Positions 35,617-47,441 of a stretch of DNA of 64,000 nucleotides are shown piece by piece. Under the pieces are notes generated by a model. The model was given only the letters and a program-made list of their open reading frames with translations. It had not been told where the DNA came from and made no database searches. Both the position numbers and the translations under genes were made by a program. Every line of letters begins with the position of its first letter. Position 1 is the stretch's first letter. This stretch comes from Acetobacter estunensis. GTDB lineage: Bacteria; Pseudomonadota; Alphaproteobacteria; Acetobacterales; Acetobacteraceae. The DNA lies in contig NZ_WOTH01000005.1 in assembly GCF_011516945.1 (NCBI RefSeq), forward strand, positions 1-64,000. The letters are read 5' to 3'.

Positions 35617-36906
35617 TCAGCGTTTGTCGAGAGCCGTGAAGTCGCGGCGGTCCGAACCGGTATAGAGCTGGCGCGGACGGCTGATGCGCTGCCCCGGTTC
35701 CTCGATCATTTCCTTCCACTGGCTGGTCCAGCCGGTGGTGCGGGCGACGGCAAACAGCACGGTGAACATGCTGGTGGGAATCCCCATCGCCTTGAGGATG
35801 ATGCCCGAGTAGAAATCCACGTTCGGGTAGAGCTTACGCTTGACGAAGTAATCGTCGCTCAGCGCGATTTTTTCCAGCTCCACGGCCAGATCGAGCAGCG
35901 GATCGTCCTTGATGCCAAGTTCCGTCAGCACCTCGTGGCAGGTGGCCTGCATGATCTTCGCCCGTGGGTCGAAGTTCTTGTAGACGCGGTGCCCGAAGCC
36001 CATCAGCTTCACGCCGCTGTTCTTGTCCTTCACCTTTTCAATGAAGGAAGGGATGTTCTCCTTGGAGCCGATCTGTCCCAGCATCTTGAGAACGGCTTCG
36101 TTCGCACCGCCATGAGCCGGTCCCCAGAGGGCCGCAATGCCGGCGGCAATACACGCGAAGGGATTGGCGCCCGTGGAACCGGCCAGCCGCACCGTTGAGG
36201 TGGAGGCGTTCTGCTCGTGATCGGCGTGCAGGATCAGGATACGGTTCATGGCGCGTGCCAGAACCGGATTGACCTTGTACGGCTCGGAGGGGCGGGCGAA
36301 CATCATCGAGAGGAAATTCTCGGCGTAGTTCAGGTCGTTGCGCGGATACACGAACGGCTCGCCGATCGTGTATTTGTAAGCCCATGCCGCGATCGTGGGG
36401 ATCTTGGCGATCAGGCGCATGGCCGAGAGTTCGCGGCTCTCGGGGCGTGAGATGTCGTTGGCATCGGGATAGAACGCCGACAGCGCGCCCACGGTCCCGC
36501 ACAGGATGGCCATCGGATGGGCATCGCGGCGGTAGCCGTTGAAGAAATTGCGGATCTGTTCGTGCAGTAGAGTGTGATTCGTGAGCGTATTCACGAACGT
36601 CTCATGCTGCTGCTTGTTGGGCAGTTCGCCATTGAGCAGAAGATAGATCACCTCCGGATAGGAAGCATGCTCGGCAAGCTGATCGATGGGGTAGCCACGG
36701 TGGAGAAGAATGCCCTTCTCGCCGTCGATGAAGGTGATCTTGCTCTCGCACGAGGCCGTTTCACCGTAGCCGGGGTCAAAGGTGAAGACACCCAGATCAG
36801 CGGTCAGGCGACGGATGTCGACGACCTCTGGCCCGAGCGTCCCCTTGAGAATCGGCAGGTCAGCCGAGTTGGCCCCGATTTTGATGCTGGCGGTTGTTCC
36901 CGTCAC
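35617..36906 (-). CDS. aarA: Citrate synthase (AarA type)
   Basis: Citrate synthase condenses acetyl-CoA and oxaloacetate. The 429-residue type II enzyme has [34 protein letters not shown] (catalytic His), [18 protein letters not shown] (second His) and the [10 protein letters not shown]-terminus. It closely resembles Acetobacter aceti AarA, which is needed for acetic acid resistance. The start is GTG 36906, preceded by a full GGAGGA Shine-Dalgarno sequence; the longer ATG frame would ignore it. AarC lies 2.3 kb away. Confidence 0.95.
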   Translation of the reverse strand: MTGTTASIKIGANSADLPILKGTLGPEVVDIRRLTADLGVFTFDPGYGETASCESKITFIDGEKGILLHRGYPIDQLAEHASYPEVIYLLLNGELPNKQQHETFVNTLTNHTLLHEQIRNFFNGYRRDAHPMAILCGTVGALSAFYPDANDISRPESRELSAMRLIAKIPTIAAWAYKYTIGEPFVYPRNDLNYAENFLSMMFARPSEPYKVNPVLARAMNRILILHADHEQNASTSTVRLAGSTGANPFACIAAGIAALWGPAHGGANEAVLKMLGQIGSKENIPSFIEKVKDKNSGVKLMGFGHRVYKNFDPRAKIMQATCHEVLTELGIKDDPLLDLAVELEKIALSDDYFVKRKLYPNVDFYSGIILKAMGIPTSMFTVLFAVARTTGWTSQWKEMIEEPGQRISRPRQLYTGSDRRDFTALDKR

Positions 36907-37065
36907 TGCTTCCTCCGACGCGCTCAATGGCGCTGCTTCTGAAACGAACTGCCCACGCACCGGGAGGTCGTGGTGTCCCCACTTTTGTCCCTGATCGGAC
37001 GCGAAACCGAAAGCCGCTGGACCGTCACCTTGTTGAGAGGCGGGACGATCCATCCCTATTTCCGC

Positions 37066-37605
37066 TCAATTTTGCGAGAACGACTCAAGCCAGGCCGTTC
37101 GTGGCCCGAGCGCTTTCCATGTCAGCGCAATCGACTCCCGCTCTTCCACTTCCACATGGAAGGTGGCGAGGGTGCCAAGCGCGAAATCGGAGTCGAGCGC
37201 GCGTTCCACACCGTTGAGATAGCGGGCGAGGGCGGGAAGCCCCGGATTGTGCCCCACAAGAAGGATGGTGTGGACCGAATCTGACGTTGCGCGCAGGCGC
37301 GCCAGCAATTCGTCTGGGGCGGCCAGATAGAGAGTGGGCTCAATGCGGATTTCGGGGCGTGCGCCTTCTCCGAAAGGCAGCAGACCGGCATAGGTCTGGC
37401 GTGTGCGCATCGCGGGGCTGCACAGGACGAGATCGGGCACGAGCCCGGCGCGACGCATGCTCTCGCCTCGGCGGCGCGCCATCATGTGGCCTGCCTGCGT
37501 GAGCGGGCGCGCCTGATCGGCCGCGCTTCCAAACTCATTGCCTCGTGCCGGTTCGGCCTCGCAGTGCCGCAGGAGAAGCAGGCGATGCGCGACCGGCCGG
37601 ATCAT
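37066..37605 (-). CDS. sixA: SixA-type histidine phosphatase
   Basis: The 179-residue protein has the RHG-type phosphatase signature in LLLLRHCEAEPA and a conserved His in ILLVGHNPGLP. SixA acts on phospho-His or similar substrates. It lies 160 bases upstream of citrate synthase on the same strand, and its start overlaps the chorismate mutase stop by four bases, so the two are translationally coupled. SixA homologues occur next to citrate synthase in acetic acid bacteria, but any functional link is inference. Confidence 0.88.
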   Translation of the reverse strand: MIRPVAHRLLLLRHCEAEPARGNEFGSAADQARPLTQAGHMMARRRGESMRRAGLVPDLVLCSPAMRTRQTYAGLLPFGEGARPEIRIEPTLYLAAPDELLARLRATSDSVHTILLVGHNPGLPALARYLNGVERALDSDFALGTLATFHVEVEERESIALTWKALGPRTAWLESFSQN

Positions 37606-37949
37606 GCGGCGGTGCCCGTTTTTCCGGCGATGGCTTCGTGATGACGAATGACTTCGCGGATGATGAAGTTGAGGAACTTTTCGGCAAAATCCGGATCGAG
37701 ATGCGCGTCTGTCGCAAGCTGCCTCAGCCGCGCGATCTGCCGGGCTTCACGCGCGGGATCGGCGGGCGGCATGTGATGCCTGGCTTTGAGTTTGCCGACC
37801 TCCTGCGTACACCGGAAGCGTTCGGCCAGCATGGCGACAAGAGCCATGTCGATGTTGTCGATGCTCTGACGCAGTGACGCCAGTTCCGCGCGCGGATCCT
37901 TCTGATCGTCCGCGCCGTTGGTCGTCTCATGAGTCCGGTCTGCCGTCAC
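37602..37949 (-). CDS. Chorismate mutase (AroQ type)
   Basis: The 115-residue protein is an all-helical AroQ domain converting chorismate to prephenate for Phe and Tyr synthesis. Visible residues are ELASLRQSIDNIDMALVAML (Arg, Asp), ERFRCTQEVGKLKARH (Arg and Lys of the active site) and FLNFIIREVIRHHEAI. The N-terminal 25 residues are an Asp/Thr-rich leader. It overlaps sixA by four bases. Confidence 0.92.
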   Translation of the reverse strand: MTADRTHETTNGADDQKDPRAELASLRQSIDNIDMALVAMLAERFRCTQEVGKLKARHHMPPADPAREARQIARLRQLATDAHLDPDFAEKFLNFIIREVIRHHEAIAGKTGTAA

Positions 37950-38049
37950 GCTTCTTGGTCCTGTCTTCTTACGACGGGTTCATGCGGCCTTTGCCGACCC
38001 GCCTTTCATTCTGAAAGCGGATTCATTCACCACGCCGTGATGTCTCCTG

Positions 38050-38865
38050 TCAAAAGGAGTCGCGCACGCTGCGCCGGTCTCCCGGCATGGGAATGGGAGT
38101 CGGCTCGTAGGCGGGCGGTGCAGGGTAGTCGGGCTGATCGGTCTCATCGGGCAGGTCGATCCATGCCAGATGTCCCCCTTTGCCCGCTCCTGTGTCCACG
38201 AACACGGCCGTTCCTCCGGAGCGGCCATGCTTCACCCATGGGCGTCCATCGGTCGAGCGGCGGTCATGTCCGCAATAGACGGTATAGCCCGCCGGAATAT
38301 GATCGACCCAGTTCAGACGACGTTCGGGATACCCGTCCGTCTGGGTGCGGCCCGTGACCTCACCGAACAGGGCGCGGGAGAGAAGGTGCGAAACACTGTC
38401 GAGGCCGGGAGGGCAGGACTCGCTTAGCATGCCGGTGTGGAACGCGGCATGAACGAAGATACGGCGCCCGAATTTCAGCCATGTGGGGGCGGATTCAAAG
38501 AGGGGCAGCGCGTGTTCCAGAACGTCCGAATTACCGGGCTCGAAAAGCTGGTGGATGGTGGCTTCCAACGTTTCGTCCCGACGGAGCTTGCGGCCCAGAA
38601 GAGCGCGGCCAAGCTTGCGATCGTGATTGCCCAGCAGAAAGAGACCGCGACCCTCTTCGAGGATCGAGTCCATCAGACGCAGCACGCCTGCGCTATCGGG
38701 GCCATAATCCACCAGATCGCCCAGTTGTACGATGAAGCGGTCTGTCGCCACCGCATGCCGGAAAGCTTCCAGATCGCCGTGGACATCTCCCACCACCCGG
38801 ATGCGGCGACCGGCAACTCTGCGCTGGAACTCTCTTTCGTCGTGCATCGCCTGCTCACCATTCAT
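38050..38865 (-). CDS. Calcineurin-like metallophosphatase
   Basis: The protein has the complete di-metal phosphoesterase motif set: VVGDVHGD, LGDLVDYGPDS, LLGNHDRKL, FVHAAFH and YCGHDRR. It resembles serine/threonine protein phosphatases and diadenosine tetraphosphatases of the PPP class. ATG 38865 gives about 271 residues; ATG 38847 is equally possible. The C-terminus (about 30 residues) is Pro-rich. Substrate unknown. Confidence 0.85.
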   Translation of the reverse strand: MNGEQAMHDEREFQRRVAGRRIRVVGDVHGDLEAFRHAVATDRFIVQLGDLVDYGPDSAGVLRLMDSILEEGRGLFLLGNHDRKLGRALLGRKLRRDETLEATIHQLFEPGNSDVLEHALPLFESAPTWLKFGRRIFVHAAFHTGMLSESCPPGLDSVSHLLSRALFGEVTGRTQTDGYPERRLNWVDHIPAGYTVYCGHDRRSTDGRPWVKHGRSGGTAVFVDTGAGKGGHLAWIDLPDETDQPDYPAPPAYEPTPIPMPGDRRSVRDSF

Positions 38866-40732
<1,867 letters not shown>

Positions 40733-40808
40733 ACAGCCGTCCAGAAAAGACTTCGACATCCGGGGCGTCCTTCACGGGGCGCCCCGTTTGTTTGTGAGGG
40801 ATGGAAAA

Positions 40809-41954
40809 ATGAAGGTCATGATCGCCTGCGATTCCTTCAAGGAAAGCCTCGATGCCGAGGACGTGGTCCGTGTGATTGCCGAGGCGTTCGAGGACGTCTT
40901 TCCCAATATCTCCTGTGTCCGCTGTCCCATGGCCGATGGTGGAGAAGGCACGGTTGCGGCTTTTGTCACGGCAACGGGTGCTCAACGGATCGAGGCAACG
41001 GTGACGGGCCCGCTTGGGGCGCCGGTAAAGGCTGGATTCGGTCTCTCTGCCGATGGTGAGCTTGCCGTGATCGAACTGGCGGAAGCGGCGGGACTGATGC
41101 TCGTACCGCCCGCTGAACGCGACCCATGCCGCGCTACGACTCGCGGTGTTGGTGAGCTGGTGAAGCTGGCGTTGGATCGTAACTGTCGTCGTGTCGTGCT
41201 GGCGGTAGGAGGGAGCGCCACGAACGACGGTGGGGCGGGACTCGCTCAGGCGCTGGGTGCGCGGCTGCTGGATGCTGGCGGTCGGGAGATTGGAGCCGGA
41301 GGACTGGCGCTGAGAGATCTGGCGCGAATCGATATCTCGGCGCTCGATCCGCATCTGAAGGACGTAACGGTCGATCTGGCATGCGATGTGGACAATCCAT
41401 TGCTTGGGCCGGATGGCGCGTCCGCGATGTTCGGTCCGCAGAAAGGCGCGTCCCCCGCGATGGTGACGGCGCTGGATGAGGCGTTGGGGCGATACGCTCA
41501 ACGCCTGCGTGACGATGTCGGACGCGATGTGGCTCACGTGTCGGGCGCGGGAGCGGCTGGCGGCACGGCGGCTGGCGCAATGGCCTTTCTGGACGCACGG
41601 ATGCGCTCGGGCTTTGAATTGATGGCCGGTCTACTGGGCTTGGAAGAGAAAATCCGCGAGGTCGATCTCGTCATCACGGGTGAGGGGCGACTGGATGAGC
41701 AGACAGCACGCGGCAAGGTGCCGGCCGGTGTGGCGTCAATGGCACGTCGCCAAGGTAAGCCAGTGATCGCGCTGGGTGGGTCGCTGGGGAAGGGCGTGGA
41801 CAGTCTGGGTGAGGTGGGAATCGACGCCGTGTTTGGCTCGGTTCCCGCACCGGCCTCGCTGGAGGAGGTACTGAAACACGCGCGGGAGAATCTGCGGCGC
41901 GCGGCGCGTAACGTCGCGCTTGCGCTGCAAATCGGTCAGAGACTGCCGCGCTGA
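40809..41954 (+). CDS. glxK: Glycerate kinase
   Basis: The 381-residue protein is a GarK/GlxK-type glycerate kinase. Visible blocks are MKVMIACDSFKESLDAEDVV, CPMADGGEGTVAAF, VGGSATNDGGAGLAQALGAR, FGPQKGAS and VITGEGRLDEQTARGK. It makes 2- or 3-phosphoglycerate from D-glycerate and ATP, so it feeds glyoxylate or sugar-acid carbon into glycolysis. ATG 40809 is 76 bases after aarC, and both may be co-transcribed. Confidence 0.93.
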   Translation: MKVMIACDSFKESLDAEDVVRVIAEAFEDVFPNISCVRCPMADGGEGTVAAFVTATGAQRIEATVTGPLGAPVKAGFGLSADGELAVIELAEAAGLMLVPPAERDPCRATTRGVGELVKLALDRNCRRVVLAVGGSATNDGGAGLAQALGARLLDAGGREIGAGGLALRDLARIDISALDPHLKDVTVDLACDVDNPLLGPDGASAMFGPQKGASPAMVTALDEALGRYAQRLRDDVGRDVAHVSGAGAAGGTAAGAMAFLDARMRSGFELMAGLLGLEEKIREVDLVITGEGRLDEQTARGKVPAGVASMARRQGKPVIALGGSLGKGVDSLGEVGIDAVFGSVPAPASLEEVLKHARENLRRAARNVALALQIGQRLPR

Positions 41955-41958
41955 GCGG

Positions 41959-42807
41959 TCAGCTTTCGCCCAGAACGTGAGCGAAATGGTCCGGCGCGCT
42001 GGTGACGACGATGTCCACCGGCTCGCGCAGCAGGGCGCGAATGGCTTTTGGATTATCTTGTGGATCGGGACTGTCGGCAATCACCACATCCGCTTCACGG
42101 TGAGCGGTGGCGAATAGAGTGGGGGAGGCGTTGGCCGGGAGATATTCGGCATAGGGATGCTGGCCAGCCAGTCGGTGGGCGGTAAGCTGGTCGCGTGTCG
42201 AGCGAACCGGAATGGCGACCATGAGCGATCGATCGACTTTCAGCGCGGTTCGGGTTTCGCTCTCATTGCTGGCCACGATCACGGCCTGATGTCTCATGCC
42301 ACTGGAACGGATAAGGCGCGCTGCTGGCTGGATGTCAGCTTCCTGCAAGGACAGCATTACCAGTTGGTGCTTGCGATGCGAGGCGTGCAGAGCCTCCTCC
42401 AGCGGCACGGTCTGTCCCTCGTCCTTTACCGCCAGAGTGTTGTCGGGAGTCCGCACCACTTCGAACGCGACCATGGACGGTGGTTGCGTGGGGGCTTCCG
42501 TCTTGGGCTGATCCGCCTTTCGGGATGGGAGGACAGCGTCAGCCAGTTCGGAGAGCGCGGAAGGCGCGCTGGTGGGGAGTGTGTCGGTTGCGGCCTTGCC
42601 CGTCGCACAGATGACCAGCCCATGATGGATGCGCGTCAGTAGCGCGTCCGCGTGCGAATCACGCCACAGGACGACAGCGGCCAGACTTCCCAATATGCCC
42701 AACGCCATGATGGTGTTGCGACGGCACTGTTTCGTCAGACGTGAGGAACGACCGATCGTGGGAGGAGATGTCGGCATATGATCCATGTTCACGGAGGAAT
42801 CAGACAT
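41959..42807 (-). CDS. Membrane-anchored protein with a GDPD-like C-terminal half (uncertain)
   Basis: About 282 residues from ATG 42807: a basic N-terminus, one hydrophobic segment near 33-48 (IMALGILGSLAAVVLW), a Pro/Ala-rich linker, then a soluble domain. The domain segments VPLEEALHASHRKHQLVMLS, HQAVIVASNESE and EADVVIADSPDPQDNPKAIR loosely recall glycerophosphodiester phosphodiesterases, but the catalytic His/Glu residues are not evident. The start overlaps the smc stop by eight bases, so it is probably the second gene of an smc operon. Confidence 0.65.
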   Translation of the reverse strand: MSDSSVNMDHMPTSPPTIGRSSRLTKQCRRNTIMALGILGSLAAVVLWRDSHADALLTRIHHGLVICATGKAATDTLPTSAPSALSELADAVLPSRKADQPKTEAPTQPPSMVAFEVVRTPDNTLAVKDEGQTVPLEEALHASHRKHQLVMLSLQEADIQPAARLIRSSGMRHQAVIVASNESETRTALKVDRSLMVAIPVRSTRDQLTAHRLAGQHPYAEYLPANASPTLFATAHREADVVIADSPDPQDNPKAIRALLREPVDIVVTSAPDHFAHVLGES

Positions 42808-45800
42808 GAGCGTCTTCCTTCTTTCCCGCGCCGGCCATGGCCGCGGCACGTTCGAGATCGACGGACAGCACGCGACTGACGCCGCGCTCCTGCATGGTCA
42901 CGCCGTAAAGGCGATCCATATGCGCCATGGTGAGTTGATGATGCGTCACGACAAGAAAACGGGTTCCACCCTCATTGGCCATGTCGCCCAGAAGGGCGCA
43001 GAAGCGTCCGACATTGGCATCATCAAGCGGGGCGTCAACCTCGTCGAGGACGCAGATTGGCGCCGGGTTACACCGAAAGACCGCAAAAATAAGCGAAAGC
43101 GCGGTAAGAGCCTGTTCGCCACCGGACAGCAGAGACAACGTAGCGAGCTTCTTTCCCGGCGGCTGGGCATAGATTTCCAAGCCAGCCTGCAACGGATCGT
43201 CGCTGCCGACAAGTCCCAGATGAGCACGCCCTCCGCCGAACATGCGTGAGAACAGGGACTGGAAGTGGTGGTCCACCTGCGTGAACACCGCCATCAGGCG
43301 CTCGCGGCCTTCCTTGTTGAGCGAGCCGATGGAGCCGCGTAGGCGGGCGATGGCGGCTTCCAGTTCCGCGTGTTCGCGGCGGATGGTCTCGATCTGCTGT
43401 TCGGCTTCCTGTGCTTCCAGATCGGCGCGCAGATTGACGGGGCCGAGTTCCTCGCGCTCGCGCGTGAGACGGGAAATCTTGCGGCGCAGACCAGTCTCCG
43501 CCGATTCTGTGAGATCACCCACGGGGGCGAGGGGTGGCTCCGGCGTTTCGGCCAGAAGCTGTGCGAGGATAGCCTGCGCCTGTTCGTTCTTGCCTTCACT
43601 GCGCACGACTGTCTCGCGCGCTTGGGTCAACGCGGTTTCTGTCTGGCGCCGGCTTTCCTGTGCGTCTTTCAGCCGCACCTCGGCGGCTTCGCGGGCCGCG
43701 TTAGCCTCCTGATAGGCTTTTTCGGCATCGTCCAGCGCGGCGAGAGTGGTCGTGCGCAACCGCAGCGCTTCCTCGGGCCGGGTCGCGACGGTGCGATGTT
43801 CTTCCGCAACCCCCGCCAGTCTCTGCTCGGCTTGTACAAGCTGGGTGCGGGCCACGCTCTCACGCTCGGTCCATTCGGCCAGTGCCGCTTTCAGTGCGCT
43901 TTCGCGGCTGCTCAGGGTCTCGCGTTCCGCAAGGAGCGCTGCGCGGGTTTCACCTGCTGCCTGCTCATCCGCACGAAGGGCTGTGATGCGGGCGCGGAGC
44001 GTTTCGGGGAGGGCTTCCTGTTCTGGGTCGATGGCGGCGGCAGTTACGGCCTGACGGGCCGCCTCCAGCGCGGTCGTGGCGTCCGCCAGTTCCTCGTCGA
44101 GAGAGTCCCGACGCGGGAGCAACGCTGACAGTTGCGAGCGCAGTTCGAGCGCGCGGGTTTGCAGGATACGTGCGGCCTCGGTGGCGGCGGTTAGTGCCTG
44201 TTCGGCTTCAGCGCATGCGGAACGTGCGTGAGCCTCGGCCTGCGTGCTCTCAATGGCCTCGGCTTGCGCAGCTTGCAGGTGGTTCGTGGCGGCTGCCGGA
44301 TCGGCGGTCTCATCCAGAGCCGCCTGCGCGGTTGTCAGCGCCTTGGCGGCCGTAGCGCAATCGGTCTCAAGTCGCGCCAGATCGGGCGTGATGGTGGCGA
44401 GTTTCGTCTCGGCGCTGGTGTGGCGGGACTCCGTCGCCTGCCGGGCACGTTGCGCCTGTTCCAGCACCTGTGCCGTGCGGCGACGGGTTTCCCGCGCCGC
44501 CGTTTCGGCCTGTTGGGCGTTCAGGTCGCGTGTCCGTGCCGCGTCATGTGCCTGTTTCAGCGCTGCCGGATCCGGCAGCGCTTCTTGCGCAGCCTGCGCT
44601 TCGGTAAGGGAAATACGGGCGGCGTCGAGAGCCTGTGCCGCGCGTTCGTGTTGGGGACGCACCGCGTCCAGCCGGGCGCGGGCTGCGCCATGACGGCGGG
44701 CTGTCTCGGCTTCGTGTGTCCGGGCTTGTCCCAGTGCCGTTTCAATGGTGGCGCGCAGTTCACGGGCTTGCCGCATGGCCGCTTCAGACTTTGTCTGAGC
44801 CTGCATCGCTGTGCGTGCGCGGGCTTCCGCTTCAGGCTGGTGATCTTCAAGTTCGGCCAGACGAGTGCGGGATTCGAGCAGGATACGGCGCTGGGTCAGA
44901 CGTTGGGCGGCGGCGTTCGGCTGCCCAGCCGCAATCCGATAGCCATCCCAACGCCACAATGCGCCTTCGCGGGTGACGAGGCTCTGTCCGGGCTGCAACG
45001 ATCTGGCCAGCGCGTCCCCATCCGCCGTGTCTTCGATCAGGCCGGACTGTGAGAGGGCACGGCGCAACGTGTCGGGAGCGCTCTCCACCATGTCCGAGAG
45101 GGCACACGCACTGGCGGGTAGCGCGGGAGACGTCGCCCATGCCCCAAGGGCAAGCCAGGCGCGTGGCGCGGCGGGAGAGGCGCTGGCTTCCGGCGCGTCC
45201 AGTCCGTCGGCCAGAACGGCGGCCACGGCCATTTCCAGTCCTGCAGGAATACGCAGCAGATCGGAAACGGGTGTAATGCCCTGTGTTGAGTCTTCTGGCT
45301 CTTCGCTCCCAAGCGCCTGCGCAAGACCATCGATGCGGGCGCGAAGCTGGGTCAACTCCGCGTTCAGCGTGCCAAGAGCCGCTTCGCATTCCCGGGTGGC
45401 GCTGGTGGTGCGCGTGAGGGTTTCTTCAGTCTGCGTCAGCGCGGTTTCGGCATCCTGAAGACGATGTTCCTCTTTGGCGCGTGCGGCTTGTGCTTGTTCC
45501 AGAACAGAGTCCGGTACAGCATCGCGTTGGGCCGTCTCCAGCTCTTTCACGAGGCTTCCGGCTTCCTGCTCGGCGCGTTTCAGCGCGGCTTCGGCCCGGC
45601 GAACAGTCTCACTCGTGGCGGCGCGAAGAGTGCTGTCTTCCTGTACGCGCGCCCGCGCTTCCAGCAGCGCACTTGCGGCTGCCGCGCGTTCGGTTTCAGC
45701 GGCTTCGAGCGCGCGGGCGGCTTCTGTCTGGGCTGCTTCGGCCTGTGCGAGGGCTGTCGCAAGGGCTGCACGCTCCGTCTCGGGGACAAGGCCGCGTTGC

Positions 45801-47362
45801 GCCTCGGCCTGTCGCGCCATCAGCGCGTCCCGGTCGCGGGTCAGGGCGGCGAGCGTGTCTTTGGCGGTGGCGTGCGCTTTGGCGCGTTCTGCATGACGGG
45901 TTCGCGTGGCTTCGGCAGCATTTTGGGCGATGGAGAGCGCCAGATGGGCATCGGATTTCCGCTGTGTGGCGGTCTCCATGGCCTCTCGACAGGCAGAGAG
46001 ATGCGCGTTTGCCTGATGGACCGTGTCTTCCGCAGCTTTCAGGGCCGCGTCATCGGGCATTTCGGCGTGAAGCTGCGTGAGTTCCGCTTCCAATGCCACC
46101 CGTGCCTGCGTCAGGCGATCATGACGGAGGGATGTGGCCTCCAGTGCCGTGCGCGCCTGTTCGGTGCGGGTGCGTGCGGCCGAGACATCCGCTGTGGCGC
46201 GTTCCAATGCATCACCCGCGTGCGTGAGTTCCGTGCGCAGGTGGGTGATCGTGGTGTCCGCTTCCTCCTGCCGGGCGGGCAGTGTGGCGCGAACGGTTTC
46301 GATAGCGGCCACTTCCTCGCCAAGGCGCGTGAGGGTGGCTTGCGCGTCCTCCATACGGGAGAGAGCCGCGTCCCGGTCGGCTTCGCTCTGCTTCAGACGG
46401 GAGCTTGCGGCCTCCAGCGCCTGCGCGGCCTGTTCTTCCTCGCGCGCGATGCCTTCGGCGGCCACGCGCTGGCGTTCCAGTGCTGTTCGGCGCTGTTCGG
46501 CTGCCTCACGAATGGCAGGCAGGGCGCGATCGGCTTCGTATTCGCCAAGGACAGCGGTTTCTGCGGCCTCCTCGGCGGCGATCAGAGCGTTGCGGGCAGC
46601 GATGGCGGCCAGCCGTGCGCGTTCCACCTGCTGGCGCGCACGGGCATGCAGCAGGGCGAGCAGCGTCGTCTCCGCCTCGCGCAGATTGGCGGAGAGTTCG
46701 CGATATTTCGCGGCCTGTGTGGACTGCCCCGCCAGTCCCTGTAACCGGGTTTCAAGCTGGATCTTGAGGTCTTCCGCGCGGGTGAGGTTGGCTTCAGTCG
46801 CCCGTAGCTTCAGTTCCGCTTCGTGGCGCCGTGCGTGCAGGCCGGTGATCCCGGCGGCTTCTTCGAGGATGGTGCGGCGCTCTTCGGGGCGTGCGCCGAC
46901 CAGCATGGCGACACGGCCCTGACTGACCATGGCCGAGGAGCGCGCCCCGGATGCCAGATCGGCAAACAGGGTCTGGATGTCGCGACCGCGCGTTGCCTTG
47001 CCATTGAGACGATAATCGCTGCCGGACCCGCGCTCGGCGCGGCGGGTAATTTCCAGATCGTCCTGTTCGGCAAAGGCGCCGGGACCGAGACCTTTGGCGT
47101 TCTCCAGAACCAGCGTGACTTCGGCAAGATTGCGTGCGGGGCGACTGGTGGTGCCAGCGAAGATGAGATCGTCCATCTCGCCGCCACGCAGGTTGCGCGC
47201 GGACGTCTCGCCCATGGCCCAGCGCAGACCCTCGACCACATTGGACTTGCCGCAGCCGTTCGGCCCCACGATGCCGGTTAGGCCCGGAAGGATGTCCACC
47301 GAGACCGGATCGGCAAAGCTTTTGAAGCCCGCGATCCGCAACTGCACGAAGCGCGCGCTCAT
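42800..47362 (-). CDS. smc: Chromosome segregation protein SMC, unusually long
   Basis: SMC forms the ring-shaped ATPase that condenses and segregates the chromosome with ScpA and ScpB. The 1520-residue protein has Walker A (GPNGCGKSN) near residue 35, long Ala/Glu/Arg-rich coiled coils, a Gly-rich hinge near 650-760, the ABC signature (LLSGGEQALTALSLIF) and Walker B (CVLDEVDAPLDDAN) near the C-terminus. Typical bacterial SMC is about 1150-1200 residues, so the coiled coils are extended by about 300. ATG 47362 starts MSARFVQLRIAGFKSFADP, the usual SMC start. Confidence 0.95.
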   Translation of the reverse strand: MSARFVQLRIAGFKSFADPVSVDILPGLTGIVGPNGCGKSNVVEGLRWAMGETSARNLRGGEMDDLIFAGTTSRPARNLAEVTLVLENAKGLGPGAFAEQDDLEITRRAERGSGSDYRLNGKATRGRDIQTLFADLASGARSSAMVSQGRVAMLVGARPEERRTILEEAAGITGLHARRHEAELKLRATEANLTRAEDLKIQLETRLQGLAGQSTQAAKYRELSANLREAETTLLALLHARARQQVERARLAAIAARNALIAAEEAAETAVLGEYEADRALPAIREAAEQRRTALERQRVAAEGIAREEEQAAQALEAASSRLKQSEADRDAALSRMEDAQATLTRLGEEVAAIETVRATLPARQEEADTTITHLRTELTHAGDALERATADVSAARTRTEQARTALEATSLRHDRLTQARVALEAELTQLHAEMPDDAALKAAEDTVHQANAHLSACREAMETATQRKSDAHLALSIAQNAAEATRTRHAERAKAHATAKDTLAALTRDRDALMARQAEAQRGLVPETERAALATALAQAEAAQTEAARALEAAETERAAAASALLEARARVQEDSTLRAATSETVRRAEAALKRAEQEAGSLVKELETAQRDAVPDSVLEQAQAARAKEEHRLQDAETALTQTEETLTRTTSATRECEAALGTLNAELTQLRARIDGLAQALGSEEPEDSTQGITPVSDLLRIPAGLEMAVAAVLADGLDAPEASASPAAPRAWLALGAWATSPALPASACALSDMVESAPDTLRRALSQSGLIEDTADGDALARSLQPGQSLVTREGALWRWDGYRIAAGQPNAAAQRLTQRRILLESRTRLAELEDHQPEAEARARTAMQAQTKSEAAMRQARELRATIETALGQARTHEAETARRHGAARARLDAVRPQHERAAQALDAARISLTEAQAAQEALPDPAALKQAHDAARTRDLNAQQAETAARETRRRTAQVLEQAQRARQATESRHTSAETKLATITPDLARLETDCATAAKALTTAQAALDETADPAAATNHLQAAQAEAIESTQAEAHARSACAEAEQALTAATEAARILQTRALELRSQLSALLPRRDSLDEELADATTALEAARQAVTAAAIDPEQEALPETLRARITALRADEQAAGETRAALLAERETLSSRESALKAALAEWTERESVARTQLVQAEQRLAGVAEEHRTVATRPEEALRLRTTTLAALDDAEKAYQEANAAREAAEVRLKDAQESRRQTETALTQARETVVRSEGKNEQAQAILAQLLAETPEPPLAPVGDLTESAETGLRRKISRLTREREELGPVNLRADLEAQEAEQQIETIRREHAELEAAIARLRGSIGSLNKEGRERLMAVFTQVDHHFQSLFSRMFGGGRAHLGLVGSDDPLQAGLEIYAQPPGKKLATLSLLSGGEQALTALSLIFAVFRCNPAPICVLDEVDAPLDDANVGRFCALLGDMANEGGTRFLVVTHHQLTMAHMDRLYGVTMQERGVSRVLSVDLERAAAMAGAGKKEDAHV

Positions 47363-47441
47363 GAGAGAGGCGCGGACCTGCGGTCAGATGGGGCGGCAGC
47401 CGGAGAGAAGAGGCCCGTCATGTTGGAAAGGAGGGCGCTGT

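Noticed and set aside
45464-46744. 426-residue plus-strand frame antisense to smc
   Set aside because: It results from the Ala/Glu/Arg-rich coiled-coil codons of smc read backwards; no family features.
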